Positions 6,778 through 12,293 of a stretch of DNA of 39,205 bases are shown here, piece after piece (positions within the stretch are counted from its first letter, which is position 1; every line of letters begins with the position of its first letter). This DNA comes from a virus: positions 1 through 39,205 of the IMG/VR virus record IMGVR_UViG_3300017917_003960; one strand, given 5' to 3'. Under the pieces are notes generated by a model that was given only the letters and a program-made list of their open reading frames with translations, was not told the origin of the DNA and did no database searches. Made by a program: the position numbers and the translations under genes.

Positions 6778-6977
6778 AATGGAAAACTCCTTACAGAAGA
6801 CAGATTAGCACTGTTGAAAGGAACCTTGGCTTATGGGAGTAATTACCTAATAAGTGTAAAATGACCCAAGGTACTCTGTGATGGACCCTGCTCTATGGTG
6901 CACTCATAACAGGTGGACAGTAAATTATGTCCTGTCAAATCTACAACTACGGTGATCGTAGAAGGAGGGTTTCCATT
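6778..6977 (+). ncRNA. Unassigned structured RNA A (about 200 nt)
   Basis: No ORF fits. The ends are complementary: AATGGAAA pairs with TTTCCATT and, after a small internal loop, CTCCTT pairs with AAGGAG. Inside are a 7-bp stem ACCTTGG/CCAAGGT that encloses CTTAT/ATAAG, and the hairpins GGACA/TGTCC and CTACG/CGTAG. It lies between tRNA-Tyr and a tRNA-like gene, so RNase P and 3' processing of its neighbours could release it. I recognise no known RNA family. By position it recalls the stable RNAs C and D of T4, which also sit by the tRNAs. Confidence 0.6.
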
Positions 6978-6984
6978 TTATTAT

Positions 6985-7074
6985 AGTCAGGTGGCAATTG
7001 GTGTCACAGGTGCTTCGGGGCCTGTATCACGCTCCCTGTAGTGGGGGGTACAGGTTCGAATCCTGTCCTGACTT
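6985..7074 (+). tRNA. Aberrant class II tRNA-like gene, 8-nt anticodon loop
   Basis: Acceptor AGTCAGG/CCTGACT and a canonical T-arm (ACAGG-TTCGAAT-CCTGT) are clear. The D-arm could form up to six pairs (GTGGCA/TGTCAC) around ATTGG. The anticodon arm CAGGT/GCCTG leaves an 8-nt loop GCTTCGGG, and a long variable arm (CTCCC/GGGGG) follows. The nearest reading is UCG, which does not suit a class II tRNA (Leu, Ser, Tyr, Sec). Isotype is unassigned. Confidence 0.55.
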
Positions 7075-7079
7075 CAAAG

Positions 7080-7188
7080 AACAAATCAGTTAGGTGACGT
7101 ATACATCCTAACACTCAACACGAACTAAGGTGTACCTGCAGGGCATCAATAAAATCGTCTGATGCAGAGTCCGAGTTGAGGATTTGTT
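7080..7188 (+). ncRNA. Unassigned structured RNA B (about 109 nt)
   Basis: Closing stem AACAAATC/GATTTGTT, then a hairpin GTTAGG/CCTAAC, then a stem CTCAAC/GTTGAG enclosing a hairpin GCATCA/TGATGC. This multi-branched fold fills almost the whole gap between two tRNAs and is followed by a T-rich stretch. It does not show the marks of 5S rRNA or SRP RNA. No ORF is present. Confidence 0.55.
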
Positions 7189-7196
7189 TTATTATT

Positions 7197-7276
7197 GTCA
7201 GAGTGGCGGAATAGGTAGACGCGCACGACTCAAACTCGTGTACTCCGGTGTGTGGGTTCGATTCCCACCTCTGATA
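7197..7276 (+). tRNA. tRNA-Leu(CAA)
   Basis: Class II tRNA: acceptor GTCAGAG/CTCTGAT, anticodon stem CACGA/TCGTG with loop CTCAAAC (CAA), T-stem GTGGG/CCCAC, discriminator A. Confidence 0.94.
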
Positions 7277-7287
7277 CTTATATATAA

Positions 7288-7361
7288 GGGCTGTTAGCTC
7301 AGCTGGCTAGAGCACCTGCTTTGCACGCAGGGGGTCAACGGTTCGAATCCGTTACGGTCCA
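7288..7361 (+). tRNA. tRNA-Ala(UGC)
   Basis: Acceptor GGGCTGT/ACGGTCC, anticodon stem CCTGC/GCAGG with loop TTTGCAC (UGC), canonical D and T arms. Confidence 0.95.
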
Positions 7362-7386
7362 CAATAAAAACTTGCATGCCATGCAT

Positions 7387-7460
7387 TCTCCCTTAGCTCA
7401 GTCGGTTAGAGCATTTGACTGTTAATCAAAGGGTCCTTGGTTCGAGTCCAAGAGGGAGAG
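7387..7460 (+). tRNA. tRNA-Asn(GUU)
   Basis: Acceptor TCTCCCT/AGGGAGA, anticodon stem TTTGA/TCAAA with loop CTGTTAA (GUU), T-stem CTTGG/CCAAG, discriminator G. Confidence 0.95.
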
Positions 7461-7464
7461 CAGT

Positions 7465-7570
7465 ATAGTCGGGTGGCTGAATTGAAAAAGGCACATCCTT
7501 TTTGGGTGGAGAACGTGAAGACCTATTAGGGGTTGTTCTCAACTGTAGGTGGGATTCCTACCCCGACTAT
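7465..7570 (+). tRNA. Aberrant class II tRNA-like gene with T5 anticodon loop
   Basis: The ends pair over nine bases (ATAGTCGGG/CCCGACTAT), longer than a normal acceptor. The anticodon arm CATCC-TTTTT-GGGTG is 15 nt, two shorter than canonical. A variable arm GAGAAC/GTTCTC is long. The T-loop is TGGGATT rather than TTCGAAT, and the D-loop lacks the usual GG, so the D-loop/T-loop contacts would be lost. It may be non-decoding. The same T5 anticodon arm recurs at 11.8 kb. Confidence 0.55.
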
Positions 7571-7576
7571 CGTGTG

Positions 7577-7767
7577 GGTTGGTAGTAAGAAGCGTAGGTC
7601 AACGGTATGGGAGAGCATATCGCAAGGGTACACACTAAGGATAGGTCGTTTGTTTTGGAACTCACGTCTGATTTTATGATAAGACCCGTCTCTCTGAGGG
7701 TGTGTGAAGCCGAATTCGTGAGTGAGGTTAGATTCCTGATAAAGTTGATCACTACCAACCTTTTTTT
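7577..7767 (+). ncRNA. Unassigned structured RNA C with terminator-like tail
   Basis: A perfect 10-bp closing stem GGTTGGTAGT/ACTACCAACC (7577-7586 with 7751-7760) is followed by seven T, so the RNA could end by intrinsic termination. A second helix GGTCAAC/GTTGATC stacks directly on it. Inside, TACACAC/GTGTGTG and ACTCACG/CGTGAGT cross each other, suggesting a pseudoknot, and GTCT/AGAC forms a hairpin. It is about 184 nt, has no credible ORF and lies between the tRNAs and a convergent sulfotransferase gene. No known family is recognised. Confidence 0.6.
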
Positions 7768-8371
7768 ATTTCACCAATGTTTTCCAAGAATCTCGGTGAT
7801 AACCTCCAAGTTCAAACTCGGATTGTTTTTGATTGTACACAATATCTGCGAGTTCTTGATTGTAAAATTCATAATAAGGTTTTGTCAATTCCTTTGGACG
7901 ATCTTTCCTCCAAGGTAGGTTACCCAAACCAAAGATCGAAAGTTCGTCGTGTAACTCCAATTCGTTTTCCTTAATGTAAGAAATTTTGAGTAAATCTTCC
8001 AATAGAGATTCGTATTTTACAAGATTGTAATTCGTAATGTTTTGTGAATTCAACACCCCCGATGGATTTTTAAAGTCATTATCTCTGATGTCGGTCAAGT
8101 AATCGTGTGAGTGGTAGACACTGTTTGAAAATTCAATAAAGTTTTTTGTGTTGTAATTTTTTTCGTTATTGAGTAACCAATAGGATACTGCACGTGAATA
8201 TGGATTTCTGATTAAAATGTTCAAATCCCAATTTGGATCTTTGATTGTCAGTGTGTGATGTCCATCATGATCAATGAATTCCAAACGTTCAAGAATTTGT
8301 TTTACCATTCTGCTGGCGGTTCTTGGGGGTAACCACCATTGAGATTTATATTTTTCTGAATAATACATCAC
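7766..8371 (-). CDS. Sulfotransferase family protein
   Basis: A 201-residue protein. LPPRTASRMV (residues about 14-23) is the 5'-phosphosulfate-binding loop, corresponding to the PKTGSTS motif of PAPS-dependent sulfotransferases, and IRNPYSRAVSYWL (about 55-67) is the 3'-phosphate-binding motif. The end DIVYNQKQSEFELGGY fits the closing helix of the family. Such enzymes transfer sulfate from PAPS to carbohydrates or small molecules, and phages could use one to alter a surface glycan. It points against the tRNA cluster. The stop codon sits in the T-run after structured RNA C. No TATTTATA is seen upstream. Confidence 0.75.
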   Translation of the reverse strand: MMYYSEKYKSQWWLPPRTASRMVKQILERLEFIDHDGHHTLTIKDPNWDLNILIRNPYSRAVSYWLLNNEKNYNTKNFIEFSNSVYHSHDYLTDIRDNDFKNPSGVLNSQNITNYNLVKYESLLEDLLKISYIKENELELHDELSIFGLGNLPWRKDRPKELTKPYYEFYNQELADIVYNQKQSEFELGGYHRDSWKTLVK

Positions 8372-8387
8372 GATAATATAAGTTTTT

Positions 8388-8419
8388 TTTGGTTATTTGG
8401 AAAGATTGTTATATATTTG
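8388..8419 (+). promoter_or_regulatory. Host-like promoter TTTGG-19-TATATTTG
   Basis: TTTGG at 8388-8392 and TATATTTG at 8412-8419, spaced by 19 nt, with a 20-nt leader to the ATG at 8440. It supports that start over an upstream in-frame codon at 8389, which lies inside the promoter. Confidence 0.8.
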
Positions 8420-8439
8420 TAGTAAACAAATTAAAACTC

Positions 8440-9084
8440 ATGGCAAAATATAAACTACTTGTGAACGGTTTGGGACTTGATGGTTCCGCTCACGTTCTTA
8501 CTGACGCAGAAGTTCAAACGATTCTTTCTCACAAAGAAAAGGAAGGTCATAAAACTTTGGACGAAATGTACATGGATCTTCCCGAGATTTTGGAAGATTA
8601 TGATCATTACATGACAAACTATTGGGTTACCACAACTGCAATTGGTTCAGAAAGTCTTCATTTCGTTTTAGTGAATGAAAACGACGAAGTTGTTTGGGAT
8701 GCAAAATCTGAAGAGTTGGATCGTTTTATGGATAAGTTTGAATATCCTGACAATGAAGACCAACATGAAAAAGAGATTGATGCTTTTCCCCACGAAGGGA
8801 AGGAGAATATCCTACTTGTTTACGAAACCATCAAAGGTACTATGTTCGGGTTTGACATTGAGTCTGACGAGGAACCCAAACCCACGGATTTTGCGGTAAA
8901 TTTCCAGACTATGGAGACTCCTGACTACGAAGAGTCGTTGGTGTCAAAGATGTTCTTCAAAGGTCAAGAGTTGGAACGCAACTACGATGAGGAGACTTAC
9001 CGTGGTAAGAACCTTACTGTTGAATTGTTCACCATGGATGACATTGATTCCGATAATGATTGGGATGAGGACGAAGAAGAATAA
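8440..9084 (+). CDS. Acidic hypothetical protein (early-type)
   Basis: A 214-residue acidic protein beginning MAKYKLLVNGLGLDG and ending in a run of Asp and Glu (DSDNDWDEDEEE). No domain, signal peptide or membrane segment is recognised. The start at 8440 is chosen because the host-like promoter covers the longer frame. Strong acidity and expression from a host-type promoter are common in early phage proteins that bind host factors, but no partner can be named. Confidence 0.75.
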   Translation: MAKYKLLVNGLGLDGSAHVLTDAEVQTILSHKEKEGHKTLDEMYMDLPEILEDYDHYMTNYWVTTTAIGSESLHFVLVNENDEVVWDAKSEELDRFMDKFEYPDNEDQHEKEIDAFPHEGKENILLVYETIKGTMFGFDIESDEEPKPTDFAVNFQTMETPDYEESLVSKMFFKGQELERNYDEETYRGKNLTVELFTMDDIDSDNDWDEDEEE

Positions 9085-9105
9085 TTTATAAACAACATAA
9101 ACACC

Positions 9106-9597
9106 ATGGGAACTAACTACTACCGTGTACCGAAGAGTCACGAAATGATCAAGAGGGAGCAAAAACTCCGTATGAGAATTGACGCTATGGATACCATAAA
9201 TCCTGGTCAGATCGAACGTGGATTCCGTTCAATCTCGGTTGGTGAGTGGGATTCTATTTCTCCATGGGAGGAGTTCTTGGATGGAACCAAAGTTCATTTG
9301 GGTAAGCGAAGTTCTGGTTGGAAATTTCTTTGGAATTGGAATGATTCAAAATACTACAAGAACAAACAAGAACTTTTTGAGTTTATCCGAAGTGGTCGTG
9401 TGGTGAATGAGTATGGTGACCAGATGGATCAAGAGGAGTTTATCCAAATGGCTCTTCAGTGGGGTCAAGAGGATGGATGGGATATTGAAACATATTACAA
9501 GGAAAATCCTTCGCACCGTATTAGTTTTATTCACGAAAAAAAACACGAGGAGTATCTCGATGGACTACGTGTCTCAACCTCAACGGAGTTTTGTTAG
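9106..9597 (+). CDS. Conserved phage protein of the MGTNYY type
   Basis: A 163-residue protein starting MGTNYYRVP. It contains VHLGKRSSGWKFLW near residue 65 and a VVNEYGD segment near residue 100, a combination I associate with a widespread family of small phage proteins of unknown function. It lies 21 nt after the previous acidic gene, probably in the same transcript, and is followed by a strong terminator. Confidence 0.75.
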   Translation: MGTNYYRVPKSHEMIKREQKLRMRIDAMDTINPGQIERGFRSISVGEWDSISPWEEFLDGTKVHLGKRSSGWKFLWNWNDSKYYKNKQELFEFIRSGRVVNEYGDQMDQEEFIQMALQWGQEDGWDIETYYKENPSHRISFIHEKKHEEYLDGLRVSTSTEFC

Positions 9598-9612
9598 TTG
9601 TTATTTATCGTG

Positions 9613-9637
9613 ACGGGGATTTAGGTCCCCGTTTTTC
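9613..9637 (+). terminator. Intrinsic terminator
   Basis: Stem ACGGGG/CCCCGT (9613-9618 with 9627-9632) followed by TTTTC, 16 nt after the stop at 9597 and 3 nt before tRNA-Met. Confidence 0.85.
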
Positions 9638-9639
9638 AT

Positions 9640-9713
9640 GGCAAGGTAGTTCAGTCGGCTAGAACATCGGATTCATAACCCGAAGGTCGGGAGTTCGATT
9701 CTCCCCCTTGCTA
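9640..9713 (+). tRNA. tRNA-Met(CAU), elongator type
   Basis: Acceptor GGCAAGG/CCTTGCT fully paired, anticodon stem TCGGA/CCCGA (one A-C mismatch at the loop-closing pair) with loop TTCATAA (CAU), T-stem GGGAG/CTCCC. The paired acceptor end and the ATTCATAAC context favour elongator Met over initiator or Ile2. Confidence 0.88.
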
Positions 9714-9740
9714 CAATTCGGATCACAATAAATCAATAAT

Positions 9741-9768
9741 TGGCTCAGAAATTGATATCTTTGAGCCA
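9741..9768 (+). promoter_or_regulatory. Host-like promoter overlapped by an inverted repeat
   Basis: The -7 element TATCTTTG (9756-9763) overlaps the right arm of a perfect 7-bp inverted repeat TGGCTCA (9741-9747) / TGAGCCA (9762-9768). The left arm covers the TTGG that could serve as -33. The layout fits an operator for a dimeric repressor; a transcript hairpin is possible only if transcription starts upstream. Confidence 0.5.
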
Positions 9769-9792
9769 CAAATCAAATAAACTTGACCCATA

Positions 9793-10374
9793 ATGAAAAT
9801 CGATAGGAAAAAACTCGAATGGTTCATCAAAAACATCCGAACACACTTGGAAGGTAAGGAACTCACCGATGAACAATTGGTGGACGAACTTGCTACATAC
9901 ATGGAGAGAAATCCAAGGTGTATTGATATTCATGGAGTAAGTGATCCAGGTCGGTTCTATTACTCAACCGTTGGATATGGGGTATTTTCTCTGTTTGGAG
10001 AAAAATACCGAATGGGAAGAATTGAAATCTTTGATAGTCAAGATGAATCGGGGTATGCGGTTGATGAGGGTATTTACACAATGCCGTTCGTAGCTGCTAA
10101 TCAATTTGAAGACTTCATGGATTCACTTGAGACCGATTTACCGATTCATATCTCAATCGGATCTCATGAGTGGTGTGAAAAAGAGTGTGCCAAGTCTCTC
10201 GGATTTGAAAACTCCGATGAGATGAGGGATCCTGAAAAAATCAAAGAGTTCCAGAAAAAGAAAAACGATGAATACGCCGTGGAACGTGGATTCAAAGATT
10301 TTGATGACTTGTGGGCAAATAGTAAATTCGGTGGGAAATCACCAAAACATTTAGAAGAAAATGAAAACAGTTGA
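9793..10374 (+). CDS. Hypothetical phage protein
   Basis: A 193-residue protein with a Lys-rich helical N-terminus (about residues 1-35), a central aromatic beta-rich part (GRFYYSTVGYGVFSLFGEKY) and a charged helical C-terminus. No family is recognised. It lies 24 nt downstream of a host-like promoter and overlaps the following gene by 14 nt, so three genes and the RNase P RNA may share a transcript. Confidence 0.75.
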   Translation: MKIDRKKLEWFIKNIRTHLEGKELTDEQLVDELATYMERNPRCIDIHGVSDPGRFYYSTVGYGVFSLFGEKYRMGRIEIFDSQDESGYAVDEGIYTMPFVAANQFEDFMDSLETDLPIHISIGSHEWCEKECAKSLGFENSDEMRDPEKIKEFQKKKNDEYAVERGFKDFDDLWANSKFGGKSPKHLEENENS

Positions 10375-10645
10375 AGAAATTGAAAAAGAAGTTAGTGGAT
10401 TCTTGATGAAGAATCACAATGAACTTGGTTTAGGTGAATTTGATTTTATCTACAACGAAGAAGTTATGGAACACGTTCACAATATGTGTGTGAGTATTTT
10501 GTGTACCAAATATGGTGTTGGTTACCCTGGTGGAGGTTTTGTTCAGGCTGTTGTCAACAACGACTTGATGGGATCTTTTGGTCGGGCGGATCACATCAAT
10601 AAAAAGTACATTGGTCTATATGTAAAACTTTTATACAACTACTAA
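10361..10645 (+). CDS. Small conserved-type phage protein
   Basis: A 94-residue protein with a helical N-terminal half and a central GVGYPGGGFVQAVVNNDLMG segment that looks conserved-type. No enzyme motif is visible. Its start overlaps the preceding gene by 14 nt and its stop codon shares a base with the next ATG (TAATG), indicating translational coupling. Confidence 0.75.
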   Translation: MKTVEEIEKEVSGFLMKNHNELGLGEFDFIYNEEVMEHVHNMCVSILCTKYGVGYPGGGFVQAVVNNDLMGSFGRADHINKKYIGLYVKLLYNY

Positions 10646-10863
10646 TGAAAGTCTATAACGTAATTGCATACCTTCACGGTGATGTGAATCAACACTCCTA
10701 TCCTGTGGGTGTTTTTGGTACACAAATGATTGCTGAAATGGTTGCCCATGAAGAATCACTTGAACGTGGTGGTAAGTATAATATAAAAGTTTACGAAATG
10801 TCTTTTGATGAAACTTATTATTCATTTGATCCAATTGTAGTTTACGAAACCGAATCAAAATAA
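10645..10863 (+). CDS. Small hypothetical protein
   Basis: A 72-residue protein, MKVYNVIAYLHGDVNQHSY..., with alternating beta-like segments and no recognised domain. The start is coupled to the previous stop by TAATG. Its stop codon TAA overlaps the first bases of the RNase P RNA gene, so the two must be cut apart or made from different transcripts. Confidence 0.7.
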   Translation: MKVYNVIAYLHGDVNQHSYPVGVFGTQMIAEMVAHEESLERGGKYNIKVYEMSFDETYYSFDPIVVYETESK

Positions 10864-11126
10864 TCAACAAAATGGTGTCGCTCTAAGGAGAGGAAACTCA
10901 GGACATCTCAGCTTAAGGTGGTAGGTATAAGGCAACAAATTTATAATGATTAGTTATAAGTCCTGATCCTTATATCGGTTGAACCACCGAGGATGCAACC
11001 CAAAACAGTCCATGACGGTGAGCTGGTCGGACAAGGTGGGGGCCAATAGACTAATGACACTATCATCAAAACTTGCATTTTTTACAAGTTTGGATGTTAC
11101 AGAATCCTGGTTATACTTTGTTGATT
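10862..11126 (+). ncRNA. rnpB: RNase P RNA (phage-encoded, reduced)
   Basis: The catalytic RNA that removes 5' leaders from pre-tRNAs. Conserved blocks appear in the right order: GAGGAAACTC (10890-10899, CR I), ACAGTCC...ACGGTGA (from 11005), GGACAAGG (11029-11036), GCCAATAG (11042-11049), TAGACTAATGAC (11047-11058) and ACAGAA (11099-11104, CR V). Core helix P4 pairs CAGGA (10899-10903) with TCCTG (11105-11109). Terminal helix P1 is a 10-bp match, AATCAACAAA with TTTGTTGATT. At 265 nt it is well below the usual 350-400 nt, so peripheral helices are reduced; an extra hairpin ACTTG/CAAGT sits before CR V. It ends 4 nt before tRNA-Arg. I could not check secondary structure by covariance. Confidence 0.88.
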
Positions 11127-11130
11127 GAAC

Positions 11131-11202
11131 GCCCCCTTAGGCTAATGGATAAACCACTTCACTACGGATGAAGTTTTGGGAGTTCGAATCTCTCAGGGGG
11201 TA
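11131..11202 (+). tRNA. tRNA-Arg(ACG)
   Basis: Acceptor GCCCCCT/AGGGGGT, anticodon stem CTTCA/TGAAG with loop CTACGGA (ACG, needing A34 deamination to read CGN fully), T-stem GGGAG/CTCTC. It starts 4 nt after the RNase P RNA. Confidence 0.94.
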
Positions 11203-11212
11203 CAAAATAATA

Positions 11213-11244
11213 TTTGGTAGTTATAAATTTTTGTAGTATCTTTG
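11213..11244 (+). promoter_or_regulatory. Host-like promoter TTTGG-19-TATCTTTG
   Basis: TTTGG at 11213-11217 and TATCTTTG at 11237-11244 with 19-nt spacing. The leader to the ATG at 11265 is about 15 nt. Confidence 0.75.
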
Positions 11245-11264
11245 AAGTATCAAAACGAAAAAAC

Positions 11265-11507
11265 ATGTACACAGTAGATAAAGAAAAAGAACAAGGTGCT
11301 TTAGTTCATACCGTTGAGACTCGTGAGTACCACCTGAAAACTCAAGAAGGTCTTGAATTCACCGTACGAATTGAAGATTGTTGGGATTGGACAAATTACT
11401 TTACCGATCTGACTGAAGATGGTACCGCAGTTGACACAATGCGTCAAGTGTGGGACAACGAACCACTCTACGACTTCTTGATGGAAGTTGATTGGGATCA
11501 AGAATAG
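11265..11507 (+). CDS. Small acidic protein (early-type)
   Basis: An 80-residue acidic protein, MYTVDKEKEQGALVHTVET..., with an EFTVRIEDCWDW segment and an acidic C-terminus. No family is recognised. The start is set by the promoter directly upstream, which covers a longer in-frame extension to 11214. It stands alone between a tRNA and the promoter of the next tRNA. Confidence 0.7.
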   Translation: MYTVDKEKEQGALVHTVETREYHLKTQEGLEFTVRIEDCWDWTNYFTDLTEDGTAVDTMRQVWDNEPLYDFLMEVDWDQE

Positions 11508-11508
11508 A

Positions 11509-11539
11509 TTTGGAAATAAAATATATTTTCATATATTTG
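11509..11539 (+). promoter_or_regulatory. Host-like promoter abutting initiator tRNA
   Basis: TTTGG (11509-11513) and TATATTTG (11532-11539) lie just before tRNA-fMet at 11546. The predicted start would be within a few bases of the mature 5' end, so very little leader is left for RNase P to remove. Confidence 0.75.
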
Positions 11540-11545
11540 TAGTAT

Positions 11546-11618
11546 AGCGGGGTAGAGCAGAGGTTAGCTTACAAGGCTCATAACCTTGGGGTCGGGGGTT
11601 CGAATCCCTCCCCCGCAA
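11546..11618 (+). tRNA. Initiator tRNA-fMet(CAU)
   Basis: Anticodon loop CTCATAA (CAU). Initiator marks are the unpaired first position (A1 facing A72), the D-arm AGAGCAG...AGCT and the GGGGTCGGGGGTTCGAATCC body. Only two of the three classic anticodon-stem G-C pairs are present. The sequence after the discriminator A is CT, so CCA is not encoded. Confidence 0.88.
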
Positions 11619-11647
11619 CTAGTGGATCCTTCAGTTGAAGGAAACCA

Positions 11648-11686
11648 ATCCAAATACGTCCCACAAGATTGGAAACGTATTTGGAT
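11648..11686 (+). repeat. Perfect 12-bp hairpin between tRNAs
   Basis: ATCCAAATACGT (11648-11659) and ACGTATTTGGAT (11675-11686) are exact inverted repeats with a 15-nt loop. CCAATC/GATTGG could form an alternative pairing across one arm. A smaller hairpin CCTTCA/TGAAGG precedes it. It may guide processing between tRNA-fMet and tRNA-Gly. Confidence 0.6.
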
Positions 11687-11688
11687 TT

Positions 11689-11761
11689 GCGAAAGTAGCT
11701 CAGTTGGTAGAGCGTCTGCTTGCCAAGCAGAAGGCCGGGGGTTCGAATCCCCTCTTTCGCT
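11689..11761 (+). tRNA. tRNA-Gly(GCC)
   Basis: Acceptor GCGAAAG/CTTTCGC, anticodon stem TCTGC/GCAGA with loop TTGCCAA (GCC), discriminator T. Confidence 0.95.
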
Positions 11762-11766
11762 CAAAG

Positions 11767-11839
11767 AGTCGTGTAGCTCAGTGGTAGAGCAGTCCCTTTT
11801 TGGGATGTGACGCGATAGGTTCAATTCCTGCCACGACTC
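11767..11839 (+). tRNA. Aberrant tRNA-like gene with T5 anticodon loop
   Basis: Acceptor AGTCGTG/CACGACT and D-arm GCTC-AGTGGTA-GAGC are good. The anticodon arm GTCCC-TTTTT-GGGAT is 15 nt, two shorter than normal. If the closing C-G pair opened, the loop would be CTTTTTG and could offer UUU (Lys), but with an unusual U at position 37. The T-stem has an A-C mismatch at its base and the T-loop is TTCAATT. A normal tRNA-Lys exists at 4.7 kb, so this one is either a diverged duplicate or a non-standard RNA. Confidence 0.6.
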
Positions 11840-11848
11840 TTTATTTTT

Positions 11849-11925
11849 GGTGCGGTAGTTCAGTTGGTCAGAATACAGGCCTGTCACGCCTGGGGTCGCG
11901 GGTTCGAGCCCCGTCCGCACCGCCA
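11849..11925 (+). tRNA. tRNA-Asp(GUC)
   Basis: Acceptor GGTGCGG/CCGCACC, anticodon stem CAGGC/GCCTG with loop CTGTCAC (GUC), discriminator G. The 3' CCA is encoded, unlike most tRNAs in this window. Confidence 0.95.
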
Positions 11926-11946
11926 AAATAAATAAAATCAAAAGTC

Positions 11947-12171
11947 ATGAAAGCAGTTTTAGAGTTTAATTTACCCGAAGATGATCACGAGTTCGAAATG
12001 GCAACAAGTGGTTCTAAGTTCCACTCTGTATTGTGGGATATGGATCAGTATCTTCGTGCTAAGATCAAGTACGCACCTGATGATATGAGTGATGATACTT
12101 TACAAGCTTTTGAACAATGTCGTAGTCAACTACACGAATTCATGGGTAGTTATAACGTTTCATTTGACTAA
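11947..12171 (+). CDS. Small conserved-type phage protein (MKAxLEFxLPE type)
   Basis: A 74-residue protein, MKAVLEFNLPEDDHEFEMA..., followed by SKFHSVLWDMDQYLRAKIKY. I recognise this as a common type of small phage protein (ExxLxLPE start, acidic helix, WxxDxxLRxxxK) with unknown function. It sits between tRNA-Asp and tRNA-Pro and may be read from their transcript. Confidence 0.75.
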   Translation: MKAVLEFNLPEDDHEFEMATSGSKFHSVLWDMDQYLRAKIKYAPDDMSDDTLQAFEQCRSQLHEFMGSYNVSFD

Positions 12172-12201
12172 AGAGAAATCTATAGTATAATTTAAACTCA
12201 T

Positions 12202-12274
12202 AGGGATGTAGCGCAGATGGTAGCGCACCTGGTTTGGGACCAGGGGGTCGCAGGTTCGAGCCCTGTCATCCCTA
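12202..12274 (+). tRNA. tRNA-Pro(UGG)
   Basis: Acceptor AGGGATG/CATCCCT, anticodon stem CCTGG/CCAGG with loop TTTGGGA (UGG), T-stem GCAGG/CCTGT, discriminator A. Confidence 0.94.
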
Positions 12275-12293
12275 CAACTTTTCTAAGTTTGTA

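Noticed and set aside
7080-7188. 5S rRNA or SRP (4.5S) RNA
   Set aside because: Size is similar, but the 5S CCGAAC...GAAGTTAAG core and the SRP GGAA-tetraloop region are missing.
7465-7570. Selenocysteine tRNA
   Set aside because: The long end pairing and variable arm suggested it, but the loop is TTTTT, not UCA, and the T-loop is abnormal.
10862-11126. Group I intron
   Set aside because: AGACTA looked like part of a group I core, but no matching TAGTC partner follows, and the RNase P blocks, P4 and P1 explain the whole region.
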